A stretch of 12,038 nt of DNA from Methanobacteriota archaeon (GTDB taxonomy: Archaea > Thermoplasmatota > JASEFT01 > JAUWIS01), in contig JAUWIS010000012.1 in NCBI GenBank assembly GCA_030605245.1, positions 1-12,038 of the forward strand, in the 5' to 3' direction. A model generated the notes under the pieces. It made no database searches and was not told the origin of the DNA. It was given only the letters and a program-made list of their open reading frames with translations. How positions within the stretch are numbered: the first letter of the stretch is position 1; the number at the start of each line of letters is the position of its first letter. This document shows positions 1 through 6,745 of the stretch, piece by piece. The position numbers were made by a program, and so were the translations under genes.

Positions 1-10
1 AGTTCAAAAG

Positions 11-2023
11 ATGAAAAATTCAAAAATTATCATAACAAGAATTATTCTTCTCGGATTAATATCATTGGCAGTGTCAATCGGCTCATCCGCAGAAAACGTA
101 AAAACCGCAACCTTTGACTGGCCTATGTTCAGACATGATTTATCTCATACGGGTTATTCTGATTCATCCGCGCCTGATACAAATGATCTTATGTGGACTT
201 ATAAAATTGGGGAGAGTGGCTCTGAGGCTGAAGCAGGGAGCAAGATAGGTTCCTCTGCTGCTGTAGTATCTGGTAGGGTGTTTGTAGGATGCTATGATGG
301 AAGGCTTTACTGTTTTGATGAAAATACTGGGAATCTTATATGGAAAAGCGGTAAAACAGGTGATCAAATATTTTCATCACCTGCTGTTGCGGATGGCAGG
401 GTATTTGTAGGGTCTCATGATAATAATCTTTACTGTTTTGATGAAAATACAGGCAAAGAGATATGGAGCTACGACACTAACAGTGCTGTTGCTTCTTCTC
501 CATCTGTTGCAGATGGTAAGGTATTTTTTCATTCTGCTGATCATCATATGTACTGTGTTAGTGTTGATGGTAACCTAATATGGAAAACTAAATGTGGTTC
601 TTGGTTGGATGGAATGAATAGTGGGAGGTCATCTCCTGCAATAGCAGATGGAAAAGTGTATGTAGGCTCTTATGATGATAACATTTATTGTTTTGATGAA
701 GATGATGGTAATGTGCTGTGGACATACAATACTGACGGAGACATTTACTCATCCCCCACCGTTTTACATGACAACATTTTTTTAGGCTCGCGTAATGGTG
801 TATATTGCATTGATAAGGATGATGGCGATTTGATATGGTACTATAAAATAGATGATGGTGTACTTTCATCACCAGCTGTTGCATATGGGAAAGTGTTTGT
901 TGGCTCTGAGGATTATAATATTTATTGCCTCGATGAACACAGTGGTGGTTTAATATGGAAATATGCTACAGGGGATTATGTAGATTCTTCGCCGGCAGTA
1001 GCAGAGGGTAAGATATATGTGGGGTCTCGGGATAATAAAATCTATTGTTTAGATGAAAGTGATGGTAGTTTAATATGGAGTTATACTACAGGTGATACTA
1101 TCTGGTCATCCCCTGCTATTGCAAGGGGAAAAATGATAATAGGCTCCTATGATGCAAAATTATACTGTTTCGGCTCACCACCAACCAAGGTAACACTCCA
1201 AGAACCCGCAGATATAACAACAAACTCTGTCTCATTATCATGGACTGAGAACCAGGATGATGATTTCGCAAGATATGAGATACATCAATCAACAATTTCA
1301 GGTTTCATCCCAAATGAAACCACTATAATCAAAATTGTAACGAGTCAGTCTACAACCTCCTACACTGTAACAAATCTTTCATCGTCCACAACCTATTATC
1401 TCACAATTAGGGTCGTAAACATAAAAGGAATATGCAAGGATTCCGATGAAATCATGATAAAGACATTAAATGCGCTACCAATCATTAATATTCTAAATCC
1501 ATCCAACAATGAGATAGTCTCTGGTACAATAACTATTTCAGGTAATGCCTCGGATGATGTAGGTGTTCAACTTGTTCAAATAAAAATAGATAACAACAGT
1601 TGGGAGGATTTATCTGGTAAAGAAAACTGGGAATACAAAATAGATACAAATACTCTAAGCAATGGGGAACATACAATCTATGTCAGGGCATACGATGGGG
1701 GATACTATGATGAAAAATCAATCACTGTTATTGTGAAGAATGAAGTTCAGAACAAGATTTTCACATTTGGAATTGTTATTTTTTCAATTATAGTTATATT
1801 GGTGATTGTTATTATTTGTGTGTTGTTCTTACGAAAAAGAAAGAAGAAGATGCCGTTTGAGAAAACAGCAGAACAACCATATAAAATTAAGATGGTTGGT
1901 GAAAAACCTGCATCAATAACTGCTCAATGCCCAAACTGCGGGAACATCATGAAGATAACATCAATAAAAAGACCGCTGAAAGTTAAATGTCCTAAATGCG
2001 GCGCAGGAAGTATCCTGAGATAA
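11..2023 (+). CDS. Secreted, membrane-anchored PQQ-type beta-propeller protein with FN3, Ig-like and C-terminal zinc-ribbon domains
   Basis: The 670-residue protein begins with a signal peptide (residues 1-27, cleavage likely after GSSA). A WPMFRHD motif at 37-43 leads into about eight propeller blades up to residue 387, each of the type SSPAVADGKVFVGS...YCFDE.TG.LIW. An FN3-like domain follows (about 391-487, with SLSW and TTYYLTIRV), then a bacterial Ig-like domain (about 488-579, starting PIINILNPSNNEIVSG). A transmembrane helix spans about 583-607 and is followed by a stop-transfer run RKRKKK. The tail is a zinc ribbon with Cys640, Cys643, Cys660 and Cys663. The inferred topology is propeller outside, zinc ribbon in the cytosol. 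PQQ-type blades here need not bind PQQ; in archaea such proteins are mostly uncharacterised surface proteins, so no enzyme activity is claimed. It is convergent with the ZPR1 gene. The ATG at 11 is supported by the signal peptide; only ten bases upstream are visible. Confidence 0.9.
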   Translation: MKNSKIIITRIILLGLISLAVSIGSSAENVKTATFDWPMFRHDLSHTGYSDSSAPDTNDLMWTYKIGESGSEAEAGSKIGSSAAVVSGRVFVGCYDGRLYCFDENTGNLIWKSGKTGDQIFSSPAVADGRVFVGSHDNNLYCFDENTGKEIWSYDTNSAVASSPSVADGKVFFHSADHHMYCVSVDGNLIWKTKCGSWLDGMNSGRSSPAIADGKVYVGSYDDNIYCFDEDDGNVLWTYNTDGDIYSSPTVLHDNIFLGSRNGVYCIDKDDGDLIWYYKIDDGVLSSPAVAYGKVFVGSEDYNIYCLDEHSGGLIWKYATGDYVDSSPAVAEGKIYVGSRDNKIYCLDESDGSLIWSYTTGDTIWSSPAIARGKMIIGSYDAKLYCFGSPPTKVTLQEPADITTNSVSLSWTENQDDDFARYEIHQSTISGFIPNETTIIKIVTSQSTTSYTVTNLSSSTTYYLTIRVVNIKGICKDSDEIMIKTLNALPIINILNPSNNEIVSGTITISGNASDDVGVQLVQIKIDNNSWEDLSGKENWEYKIDTNTLSNGEHTIYVRAYDGGYYDEKSITVIVKNEVQNKIFTFGIVIFSIIVILVIVIICVLFLRKRKKKMPFEKTAEQPYKIKMVGEKPASITAQCPNCGNIMKITSIKRPLKVKCPKCGAGSILR

Positions 2024-2122
2024 TTTTATTTTAGATGTTCTAAATGTGAGGTAAGAAGTATCATAGGATAATTTTATTTCAGGTGTCCTAAATGCGGAAC
2101 AATCGGTATCCTAAGATGATTC
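1985..2122 (+). repeat. Three tandem 48-bp units repeating the end of the zinc-ribbon gene beyond its stop codon
   Basis: Unit 1 (1985-2032) covers the last coding codons, KCPKCGAGSILR, the TAA stop and FYF. Unit 2 (2033-2080) reads RCSKCEVRSIIG, TAA, FYF in the same frame. Unit 3 (2081-2122, incomplete) reads RCPKCGTIGILR and TGA. By hand count units 1 and 2 match at 37 of 48 bases, and units 1 and 3 at 31 of 42. The unit length is a multiple of three and every copy keeps CxxC. Unit 3 overlaps the 3' end of the convergent ZPR1 gene at 2111. The simplest reading is an old tandem duplication of the gene's 3' end. Confidence 0.85.
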
Positions 2123-2671
2123 AAAAATAATCATTCCTGTTTTCAGTTTTTTAATTTCCTTATCGGTTAGTTTTCTTTTTTTTGCTTTCTTTCCTATAAT
2201 TGCAGAGTTCCCAAGAGGGTCGTCAATAATCAGTGTTGCTTTTTCTTTCCCATTTCTTATTTTTTCAATTTCTTCCAAAATTTCTTTTTTCTTTTTTTTA
2301 TTTTTTGTTTCCATATCCTCTGTCACATTTTTGATTCGCTCAAGAATTCCCTCTATGTTTGATACAAACCCTTCGGATACCGGTCCTGGTTCAACAGACG
2401 CGCCAATCTCAGGTATAGATATTGTTCCTGAGGATGAGCGTACAACCCTAATCCTCATGTCAGACTTTGAATTTATTACATACTCGTATCTTGTAGGCTC
2501 GTTTATTGATGAAATCATTGTATCAGAATGCCTATAGCCACATTTTTTGCAGTATATTGTTGTTTGAATGATTTCACCAAAATAGGGAACATCCAAAGTT
2601 GTGGTATTATAATAAATCGGCCTGACAGAGCAGACAGGGCATTTTGAATCTATCTTCAAAGAAAACACCAA
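2111..2671 (-). CDS. Archaeal ZPR1-type zinc-finger protein
   Basis: This 186-residue protein matches the archaeal ZPR1 family in size and layout. The zinc finger is formed by Cys11, Cys14, Cys41 and Cys44, with the family signature DVPYFGEI at 27-34 between the two pairs. A beta domain follows, then a lysine-rich probable coiled coil (about 115-145, including a run of six Lys), and then the family's DDPLGNSAI motif. Eukaryotic ZPR1 binds and helps fold eEF1A; the archaeal role is not established. No ATG is available upstream of the first Cys pair. The start is TTG at 2669-2671 or the next codon, GTG, at 2666-2668. The gene lies four bases behind the sepF stop and is probably translated from the same mRNA. 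Confidence 0.88.
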   Translation of the reverse strand: MVFSLKIDSKCPVCSVRPIYYNTTTLDVPYFGEIIQTTIYCKKCGYRHSDTMISSINEPTRYEYVINSKSDMRIRVVRSSSGTISIPEIGASVEPGPVSEGFVSNIEGILERIKNVTEDMETKNKKKKKEILEEIEKIRNGKEKATLIIDDPLGNSAIIGKKAKKRKLTDKEIKKLKTGMIIFESS

Positions 2672-2675
2672 TTAT

Positions 2676-3047
2676 TTAGTATGTTCCTCTTACCTTTTCC
2701 CGCTCAACCTTTACACCATTTGGTGTGACAACAAGCAGGTTTTTACCTATACCTGCGATATCCCCATTAATATCTGCTGTCATCTGTTTTAACTCTGTTG
2801 TTATCCTTCTCAGTGTAAAATCATCACCTGCGATAGGTGAAAAATCAAGAAGGAGTATATTTCCATTGTATACAGGTGTTGTTAGATTTGATAAATCTTC
2901 ATACCTGTAGATCTCTGCAACTTTTACATTCATCTTCGCTTTCTCACCAGTTTCCTCTGCTTCCTGTTCCCATTCCGTCAGATCGATAAACTTGCCCGTT
3001 TCTTCCGAAACCTTTTTCTGCCCCAGAATTTTATCAAAGAATCCCAT
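2676..3047 (-). CDS. sepF: Archaeal SepF-like cell division protein (FtsZ membrane anchor)
   Basis: The 123-residue protein opens with MGFFDKILGQKK, resembling the amphipathic membrane-targeting helix of SepF, then an acidic linker, then the SepF core from about residue 38. The core includes VYNGNILLLDFSPI and the hallmark GDIAGIGKNLLVVTPNGVKV near the C-terminus. In archaea that divide with FtsZ, SepF tethers FtsZ to the membrane at mid-cell. The reading frame extends to a GTG at 3065, but the second of two adjacent ATGs (3047) is chosen. It gives the family-like N-terminus and lies four bases from an SD-like AGTGAT, close to the three-base spacing of the downstream rps7 and EF-2 genes. The ATG at 3050 is the alternative. 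It is the first gene of a two-gene unit with ZPR1, and no ftsZ lies in the window. Confidence 0.87.
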   Translation of the reverse strand: MGFFDKILGQKKVSEETGKFIDLTEWEQEAEETGEKAKMNVKVAEIYRYEDLSNLTTPVYNGNILLLDFSPIAGDDFTLRRITTELKQMTADINGDIAGIGKNLLVVTPNGVKVEREKVRGTY

Positions 3048-3051
3048 CATT

Positions 3052-3060
3052 ATCACTCTC
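3052..3060 (-). promoter_or_regulatory. Shine-Dalgarno site of sepF
   Basis: On the minus strand GAGAGTGAT precedes the tandem ATGs. It is a near match to the archaeal GGAGGTGAT consensus and argues against the upstream GTG at 3065 as the start, because that GTG lies before the site. Confidence 0.55.
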
Positions 3061-3081
3061 AACACAGTATTGTTGTTTTTG

Positions 3082-3089
3082 GATATAAA
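3082..3089 (-). promoter_or_regulatory. TATA box for sepF-ZPR1
   Basis: Minus-strand TTTATATC is preceded by an A-rich AAAAAGG element that could serve as the BRE. Its centre lies about 39 bases from the sepF ATG, which predicts transcription starting near 3060 and a leader of about 12 bases that just contains the SD site. No experimental start is known. Confidence 0.6.
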
Positions 3090-3093
3090 CCTT

Positions 3094-3101
3094 TTTATAT
3101 A
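3094..3101 (+). promoter_or_regulatory. TATA box for the rps12-rps7-EF-2 operon
   Basis: TTTATATA lies about 40 bases before the rps12 ATG, predicting a start near 3124 and a leader of about 14 bases containing TTTGGTGA. It is separated by only four bases from the oppositely oriented sepF TATA box, so each promoter's BRE position falls on the other's TATA box. Confidence 0.65.
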
Positions 3102-3137
3102 CTAAAAACATTACCACACTATAATTTGGTGAAAGAT

Positions 3138-3566
3138 ATGGCAAGAGGATTATATGCTGCGGGAAAACTAAAGAAAAACAGGCATAACCTGAGATGGAAT
3201 GACAGATACTACAAGAAAAGAATACTTCATCTTAAAGAGAAATCTGATCCGTTGGAAGGGGCAAATCAGGCAAGAGGCATAGTTCTTGAAAAGGTTGGAA
3301 TTGAAGCGAAACAGCCAAATTCTGCAATAAGAAAATGTGTTAAGGTGCAGTTGATAAAAAATGGCAGGCAAATCACTGCATTTGCCGTTGGAAACAATGC
3401 AATCAGTTTTATTGATGAGCATGATGAAGTCCTCGTGGAAGGTATTGGTGGTAGAATGGGCAGAAGTTATGGTGACATCCCTGGTGTCAGATTCAAGGTT
3501 ATAAAGGTGAATAATGTTTCTTTGAATGAGATGGTGCGTGGACGGAAGGAGAAACCTGTGAGGTGA
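3138..3566 (+). CDS. rps12: 30S ribosomal protein S12 (uS12), archaeal type
   Basis: This 142-residue protein is the decoding-centre protein of the small subunit. It has the archaeal N-terminus MARGLYAAGKLKKNR, the PNSAIRK loop at residues 60-66 that contacts the A-site codon-anticodon helix, and the C-terminal block GRMGRSYGDIPGVRFKVIKV. The length is normal for archaeal and eukaryotic-type S12. The frame extends upstream to TTG and GTG codons at 3126 and 3129, but the ATG at 3138 gives the conserved N-terminus and follows GGTGA (3128-3132) at five bases. It is the first gene of the operon; the nusA and L30e genes that often precede it in archaea are absent here, replaced by divergent sepF. 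Confidence 0.97.
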   Translation: MARGLYAAGKLKKNRHNLRWNDRYYKKRILHLKEKSDPLEGANQARGIVLEKVGIEAKQPNSAIRKCVKVQLIKNGRQITAFAVGNNAISFIDEHDEVLVEGIGGRMGRSYGDIPGVRFKVIKVNNVSLNEMVRGRKEKPVR

Positions 3567-3567
3567 T
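3560..3567 (+). promoter_or_regulatory. Shine-Dalgarno site of rps7 overlapping the rps12 stop
   Basis: GAGGTGAT contains the TGA stop of rps12 (3564-3566) and lies three bases before the rps7 ATG. This arrangement favours coupled translation of the two ribosomal proteins. Confidence 0.85.
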
Positions 3568-3570
3568 CTA

Positions 3571-4131
3571 ATGCAAAAACTCTTTGATAAATATGATTTA
3601 ACAGAAGTTAATGTTAAAGACAAAGGACTTGGAAGATACATAAACCTTAACCCGATATCAATACCGCATGTTGGTGCAAAATATGCCAACAGACAATTTG
3701 GAAAATCAAAGGTAAGTATTGTTGAACACCTTATTAATGGAATGATGAGAACAGAGCATGCGACAGGTGAGAAAGCAAAAACATATAACATAGTAAAAAA
3801 AGCTTTTAATATTCTTGAGGAAAAAACAAAAAAGAATCCTGTTCAGATTTTTGTTGACGCATTGCAAAATGCTTCACCAAAGGAAGAAATCACGAGGTTG
3901 CAGTACGGCGGGATATCTGTGCCAAAGGCAGTTGATATTGCACCATTAAGAAGACTTGATATCGCATTAAGAAACATCTGTGTAGGAACCATTAAAAGCT
4001 CGCATAAAAACAAGAGAAGGATCCAGAACTGTTTGGCTGATGAAATCATAAAGGCGTCAAGGGGTGATTCTAATGCTTTTTCCATGTCCAAAAAGGATGA
4101 GATTGAGCGAGTAGCAGCCTCCGCAAGATAG
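3571..4131 (+). CDS. rps7: 30S ribosomal protein S7 (uS7), archaeal type
   Basis: The 186-residue protein is the primary assembly protein of the small-subunit head and contacts tRNA near the exit site. Recognisable blocks are MMRTEHATGEKAKTYNIVKKAF, here read as two adjoining motifs (NGMMRTEHATGEK and KAKTYNIVKKAF), then NPVQIFVDALQNASPKEE, the PLRRLDIALRN segment, and the alpha-helical end with CLADEIIKASRGD. Length and the extended N-terminus fit archaeal S7 rather than the shorter bacterial form. It starts four bases after the rps12 stop with an SD site overlapping that stop, and its own TAG stop donates its last base to the EF-2 SD site. Confidence 0.97.
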   Translation: MQKLFDKYDLTEVNVKDKGLGRYINLNPISIPHVGAKYANRQFGKSKVSIVEHLINGMMRTEHATGEKAKTYNIVKKAFNILEEKTKKNPVQIFVDALQNASPKEEITRLQYGGISVPKAVDIAPLRRLDIALRNICVGTIKSSHKNKRRIQNCLADEIIKASRGDSNAFSMSKKDEIERVAASAR

Positions 4132-4137
4132 GGTGAT
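4131..4137 (+). promoter_or_regulatory. Shine-Dalgarno site of the EF-2 gene
   Basis: GGGTGAT begins on the last base of the rps7 stop codon and ends three bases before the EF-2 ATG, the same spacing as at rps7. It marks the ATG at 4141 as the start. Confidence 0.85.
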
Positions 4138-4140
4138 GTT

Positions 4141-6336
4141 ATGGGTAGAAAAGAGGAACTTGCAAAAAAGGTTCAGATATTAATGCATGATTTGAAGCAT
4201 ATAAGAAACATTGGTACAGCAGCACACATTGACCATGGGAAAACAACACTCAGCGATAACCTTCTTGCAGGTGCAGGAATGATCTCTGAAACACTTGCAG
4301 GCACACAATTGTTTCTTGATTATGATGAACAGGAGCAGGCGAGGGGTATAACAATCAATTCGGCAAATGCATCAATGATACACAAGTACGGTGAGGAGGA
4401 ATATCTGATAAATCTTATTGACACACCAGGGCATGTGGATTTCGGTGGTGACGTAACAAGAGCTATGAGAGCGTTGGATGGTGTTATAATTGTTGTCTGC
4501 GCTGTTGAGGGTGTTATGCCCCAGACAGAAACAGTTATCAGGCAGGCGATGAAAGAAAAGGTCAGGCCTGTTTTGTTCATAAACAAGGTTGACAGATTAA
4601 TAAATGAACTTAAGGTGACCTCTGAGCAGATGCAGGAGAGGTTTGTTAAAATCATAAAAGAGGTAAACGCGCTTATTAAAAGATACGCCCCTGATGAGTT
4701 TAAAAAAGAATGGCTTGTAAAAGTAGATGACGGAACCGTCATGTTTGGTTCAGCATACAAAAAATGGGGGATATCTATTCCATACATGAAAAAAACAGGG
4801 ATTACATTCAAAGACATATACGATTATTCTGTGAAAGGTAAGCAGAACGATCTTTCTAAAAAAGCAGTATTGCATGAGGTTGTACTTGACACTACTGTTA
4901 AACATATGCCCGACCCAACTGTTGCTCAGAAATACAGGATTCCTCAGATATGGAAAGGAAACCCTGACTCTGATGTTGGAAAAGCCATGATAAAGTGCGA
5001 CAATAATGGTCCTCTTGCAGTGATGATCACAAAAATTATTATGGATCCTCATGCCGGTGAAGTCGCTATCGGTAGAATCTACTCAGGAAAGGTAAGAAGA
5101 GGGAATGAGGTAAGAATTGTCGGGATGCCAAACCTATACCATGTTCAGCAGGTTGCTATTTCCGTTGGTGCTGACAGGATTCCTGTTGAGGAACTGGATG
5201 CGGGAAACATTGTCGCATTATCAGGTGTCAGGGATGCTGCCGCAGGTGTGACAATAACAAGCACGGATATGGATGCTTTTGAAGAAATTGTGCATTATTC
5301 TGAGCCTGTTGTAACCGTTGCAATAGAGGCAAAACATATGAAGGACCTGCCTAAACTTGTTGAGGTTCTCAGAACACTTGCAAAAGCGGATCCATCATTG
5401 CAGGTTGAAATCAATCAGGAAACGGGGGAGCATCTTCTATCAGGAATGGGCGAACTTCATCTTGATATCACACAGTACAGGATTATCCATGAGCACAATG
5501 TTGATATCCAGGCATCACCACCAATTGTTGTTTACAGGGAATGCGTTCTCGGGAAAGGTGGTCCTTTCGAAGGTAAATCACCGAACAAGCATAACAAATT
5601 CTACATAGAGGTTGAATCGCTTCCAAAAAATATTGTTGAAGCGATACACTCAGGTGAGATTCAAACATCCGGAAAGATAAAGGATTCCAAGGTATTAGCA
5701 AAGAAACTTCAGGAACTCGGTATGAGTAAGTTTGAATCAAAAAGTGTTGCAGCATTCCATGATACAAACATGTTTGTTGATGCTACAAAAGGAATCCAAT
5801 ATTTGCATGAAACAATGGAATTATGTATTGAAGCATTCCATGAAGCAATGAAGAAAGGCCCTCTTGCTGATGAGCGTTGCATGGGAATGAAGGTGCGTCT
5901 TGTTGATGCAAAACTTCATGAGGATGCCATTCACAGGGGACCTGCACAGGTCATACCCGCAGTGAGGACTGCAATCTATGGTGCGATGTGCCAGGCAAAA
6001 AGAATAATGCTTGAACCAAAGCAGAAGGTTTTCATAAATGTTCCCCAGGAAATGATGGGTGATGTGACAAGAGAAATGCAGCAGAGAAGAGCGAGCATAG
6101 ATGACATGAAACAGGAAGAAGATATAACAACCATTGTATCAAAAGCCCCTGTTGCAGAGATGTTCGGTTTTGCATCTGCGATACGCTCTGCCACAGCAGG
6201 GAAGGCGCTCTGGAGTACCGAGCATGCAGGTTTTGAGAAACTGCCATTTGAACTGCAGAACAAAGTTGTCAAAAAAATCAGGGAGCGTAAAGGATTAAAA
6301 CCTGAGCCTTATGATGAAGCGTACTATGCAAGCTGA
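4141..6336 (+). CDS. fusA: Translation elongation factor 2 (aEF-2)
   Basis: The 731-residue GTPase drives translocation of tRNA and mRNA on the ribosome. The G domain shows the P-loop AHIDHGKT (28-35), the switch I ARGIT with Thr71, the G3 motif DTPGH (94-98) and the G4 motif NKVD (148-151). Domain II and the C-terminal domains follow in normal order, and the length is that expected for archaeal EF-2. The segment LHEDAIHRGPAQVIP carries His598, the residue converted to diphthamide in archaea and eukaryotes, so a dph pathway should exist elsewhere in the genome. It is the last gene of the operon. EF-1 alpha and S10, which often follow in archaea, are absent; a membrane protein gene follows instead. 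Confidence 0.98.
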   Translation: MGRKEELAKKVQILMHDLKHIRNIGTAAHIDHGKTTLSDNLLAGAGMISETLAGTQLFLDYDEQEQARGITINSANASMIHKYGEEEYLINLIDTPGHVDFGGDVTRAMRALDGVIIVVCAVEGVMPQTETVIRQAMKEKVRPVLFINKVDRLINELKVTSEQMQERFVKIIKEVNALIKRYAPDEFKKEWLVKVDDGTVMFGSAYKKWGISIPYMKKTGITFKDIYDYSVKGKQNDLSKKAVLHEVVLDTTVKHMPDPTVAQKYRIPQIWKGNPDSDVGKAMIKCDNNGPLAVMITKIIMDPHAGEVAIGRIYSGKVRRGNEVRIVGMPNLYHVQQVAISVGADRIPVEELDAGNIVALSGVRDAAAGVTITSTDMDAFEEIVHYSEPVVTVAIEAKHMKDLPKLVEVLRTLAKADPSLQVEINQETGEHLLSGMGELHLDITQYRIIHEHNVDIQASPPIVVYRECVLGKGGPFEGKSPNKHNKFYIEVESLPKNIVEAIHSGEIQTSGKIKDSKVLAKKLQELGMSKFESKSVAAFHDTNMFVDATKGIQYLHETMELCIEAFHEAMKKGPLADERCMGMKVRLVDAKLHEDAIHRGPAQVIPAVRTAIYGAMCQAKRIMLEPKQKVFINVPQEMMGDVTREMQQRRASIDDMKQEEDITTIVSKAPVAEMFGFASAIRSATAGKALWSTEHAGFEKLPFELQNKVVKKIRERKGLKPEPYDEAYYAS

Positions 6337-6350
6337 TAAACAACAAACAA

Positions 6351-6363
6351 TTTTTCTTCTTTT
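6351..6363 (+). terminator. T-rich terminator candidate after the EF-2 gene
   Basis: A 13-base pyrimidine run of eleven T and two C starts 15 bases after the EF-2 stop, on the coding strand. Archaeal RNA polymerase can terminate at such T runs without a hairpin, and no hairpin is obvious. The rest of 6337-6478 shows no supported gene. Confidence 0.4.
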
Positions 6364-6478
6364 ACACATATCTTATGGTTGGATGGTTTTCTGATAAAGA
6401 TCTGAATGGGATGGAAACCTTGACAATCAATAGAGAAAAAAATGAAGGATGAAGTTATTAAAATAGTTAAAAACAAGA

Positions 6479-6486
6479 TTTAAATA
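6479..6486 (+). promoter_or_regulatory. TATA box for the split membrane protein gene
   Basis: TTTAAATA, preceded by AACAAGA, has its centre about 27 bases before the ATG at 6509. That predicts transcription beginning at or next to the start codon, so a leaderless mRNA. No SD site precedes the ATG, in agreement. Confidence 0.5.
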
Positions 6487-6508
6487 AAATGTATGCGTTG
6501 TGTTAAAT

Positions 6509-6703
6509 ATGCTATCTAATCGGAAGAAAATAGAGAAGAGAAGTTTTATGGGAAAGGTTATAATTGGATGGTTTTTCGTTGTAATTATAACACTCATCCT
6601 TTTATCATTCTATTCAAATTATACCCATCTAGAAGAGCCGAAAAAAGAAAGGGTTACTGCAGAATATGGTGTGTCTTTTCTACATTTAACAAACAAGAAT
6701 TAA
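6509..6703 (+). CDS. N-terminal part of an unrecognised membrane protein, ending at an in-frame TAA
   Basis: This 64-residue product has a basic N-terminus (NRKKIEKR), a strong hydrophobic segment at about 17-37 (VIIGWFFVVIITLILLSF) that would act as a signal anchor, and a short outward-facing stretch ending HLTNKN. A GTG at 6500 is an alternative start, and an ATG at 6548 (just before GKVIIGW) a third. The ATG at 6509 is preferred because of its distance from the TATA box. The frame stays open after the TAA at 6701-6703 and runs straight into the next reading frame, so this is probably a fragment and not a complete small protein. No family is recognised. Confidence 0.5.
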   Translation: MLSNRKKIEKRSFMGKVIIGWFFVVIITLILLSFYSNYTHLEEPKKERVTAEYGVSFLHLTNKN

Positions 6704-6745
6704 AGTGTTTGGGACGTACATCAAAACAAGATTCAATCTAGTAAT

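Noticed and set aside
3168..3791. 207-codon minus-strand frame across rps12 and rps7
   Set aside because: Antisense to two unmistakable ribosomal protein genes, without a recognisable domain or promoter.
4320..6272. Several minus-strand frames of 71-165 codons within the EF-2 gene
   Set aside because: Antisense shadows of a highly conserved gene; none has a start signal or plausible protein composition.
6443..6484. Short frame MKDEVIKIVKNKI between the EF-2 gene and the split gene
   Set aside because: Only 13 codons, no SD site, and it ends inside the downstream TATA box, so it is probably chance.
6375..6584. Two near-identical 21-base segments around TTGGATGGTTTT (6375-6395 and 6560-6580)
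   Set aside because: They differ only by four transitions, which hints at a duplicated fragment, but the match is too short and lacks any flanking similarity to support a repeat or mobile element.
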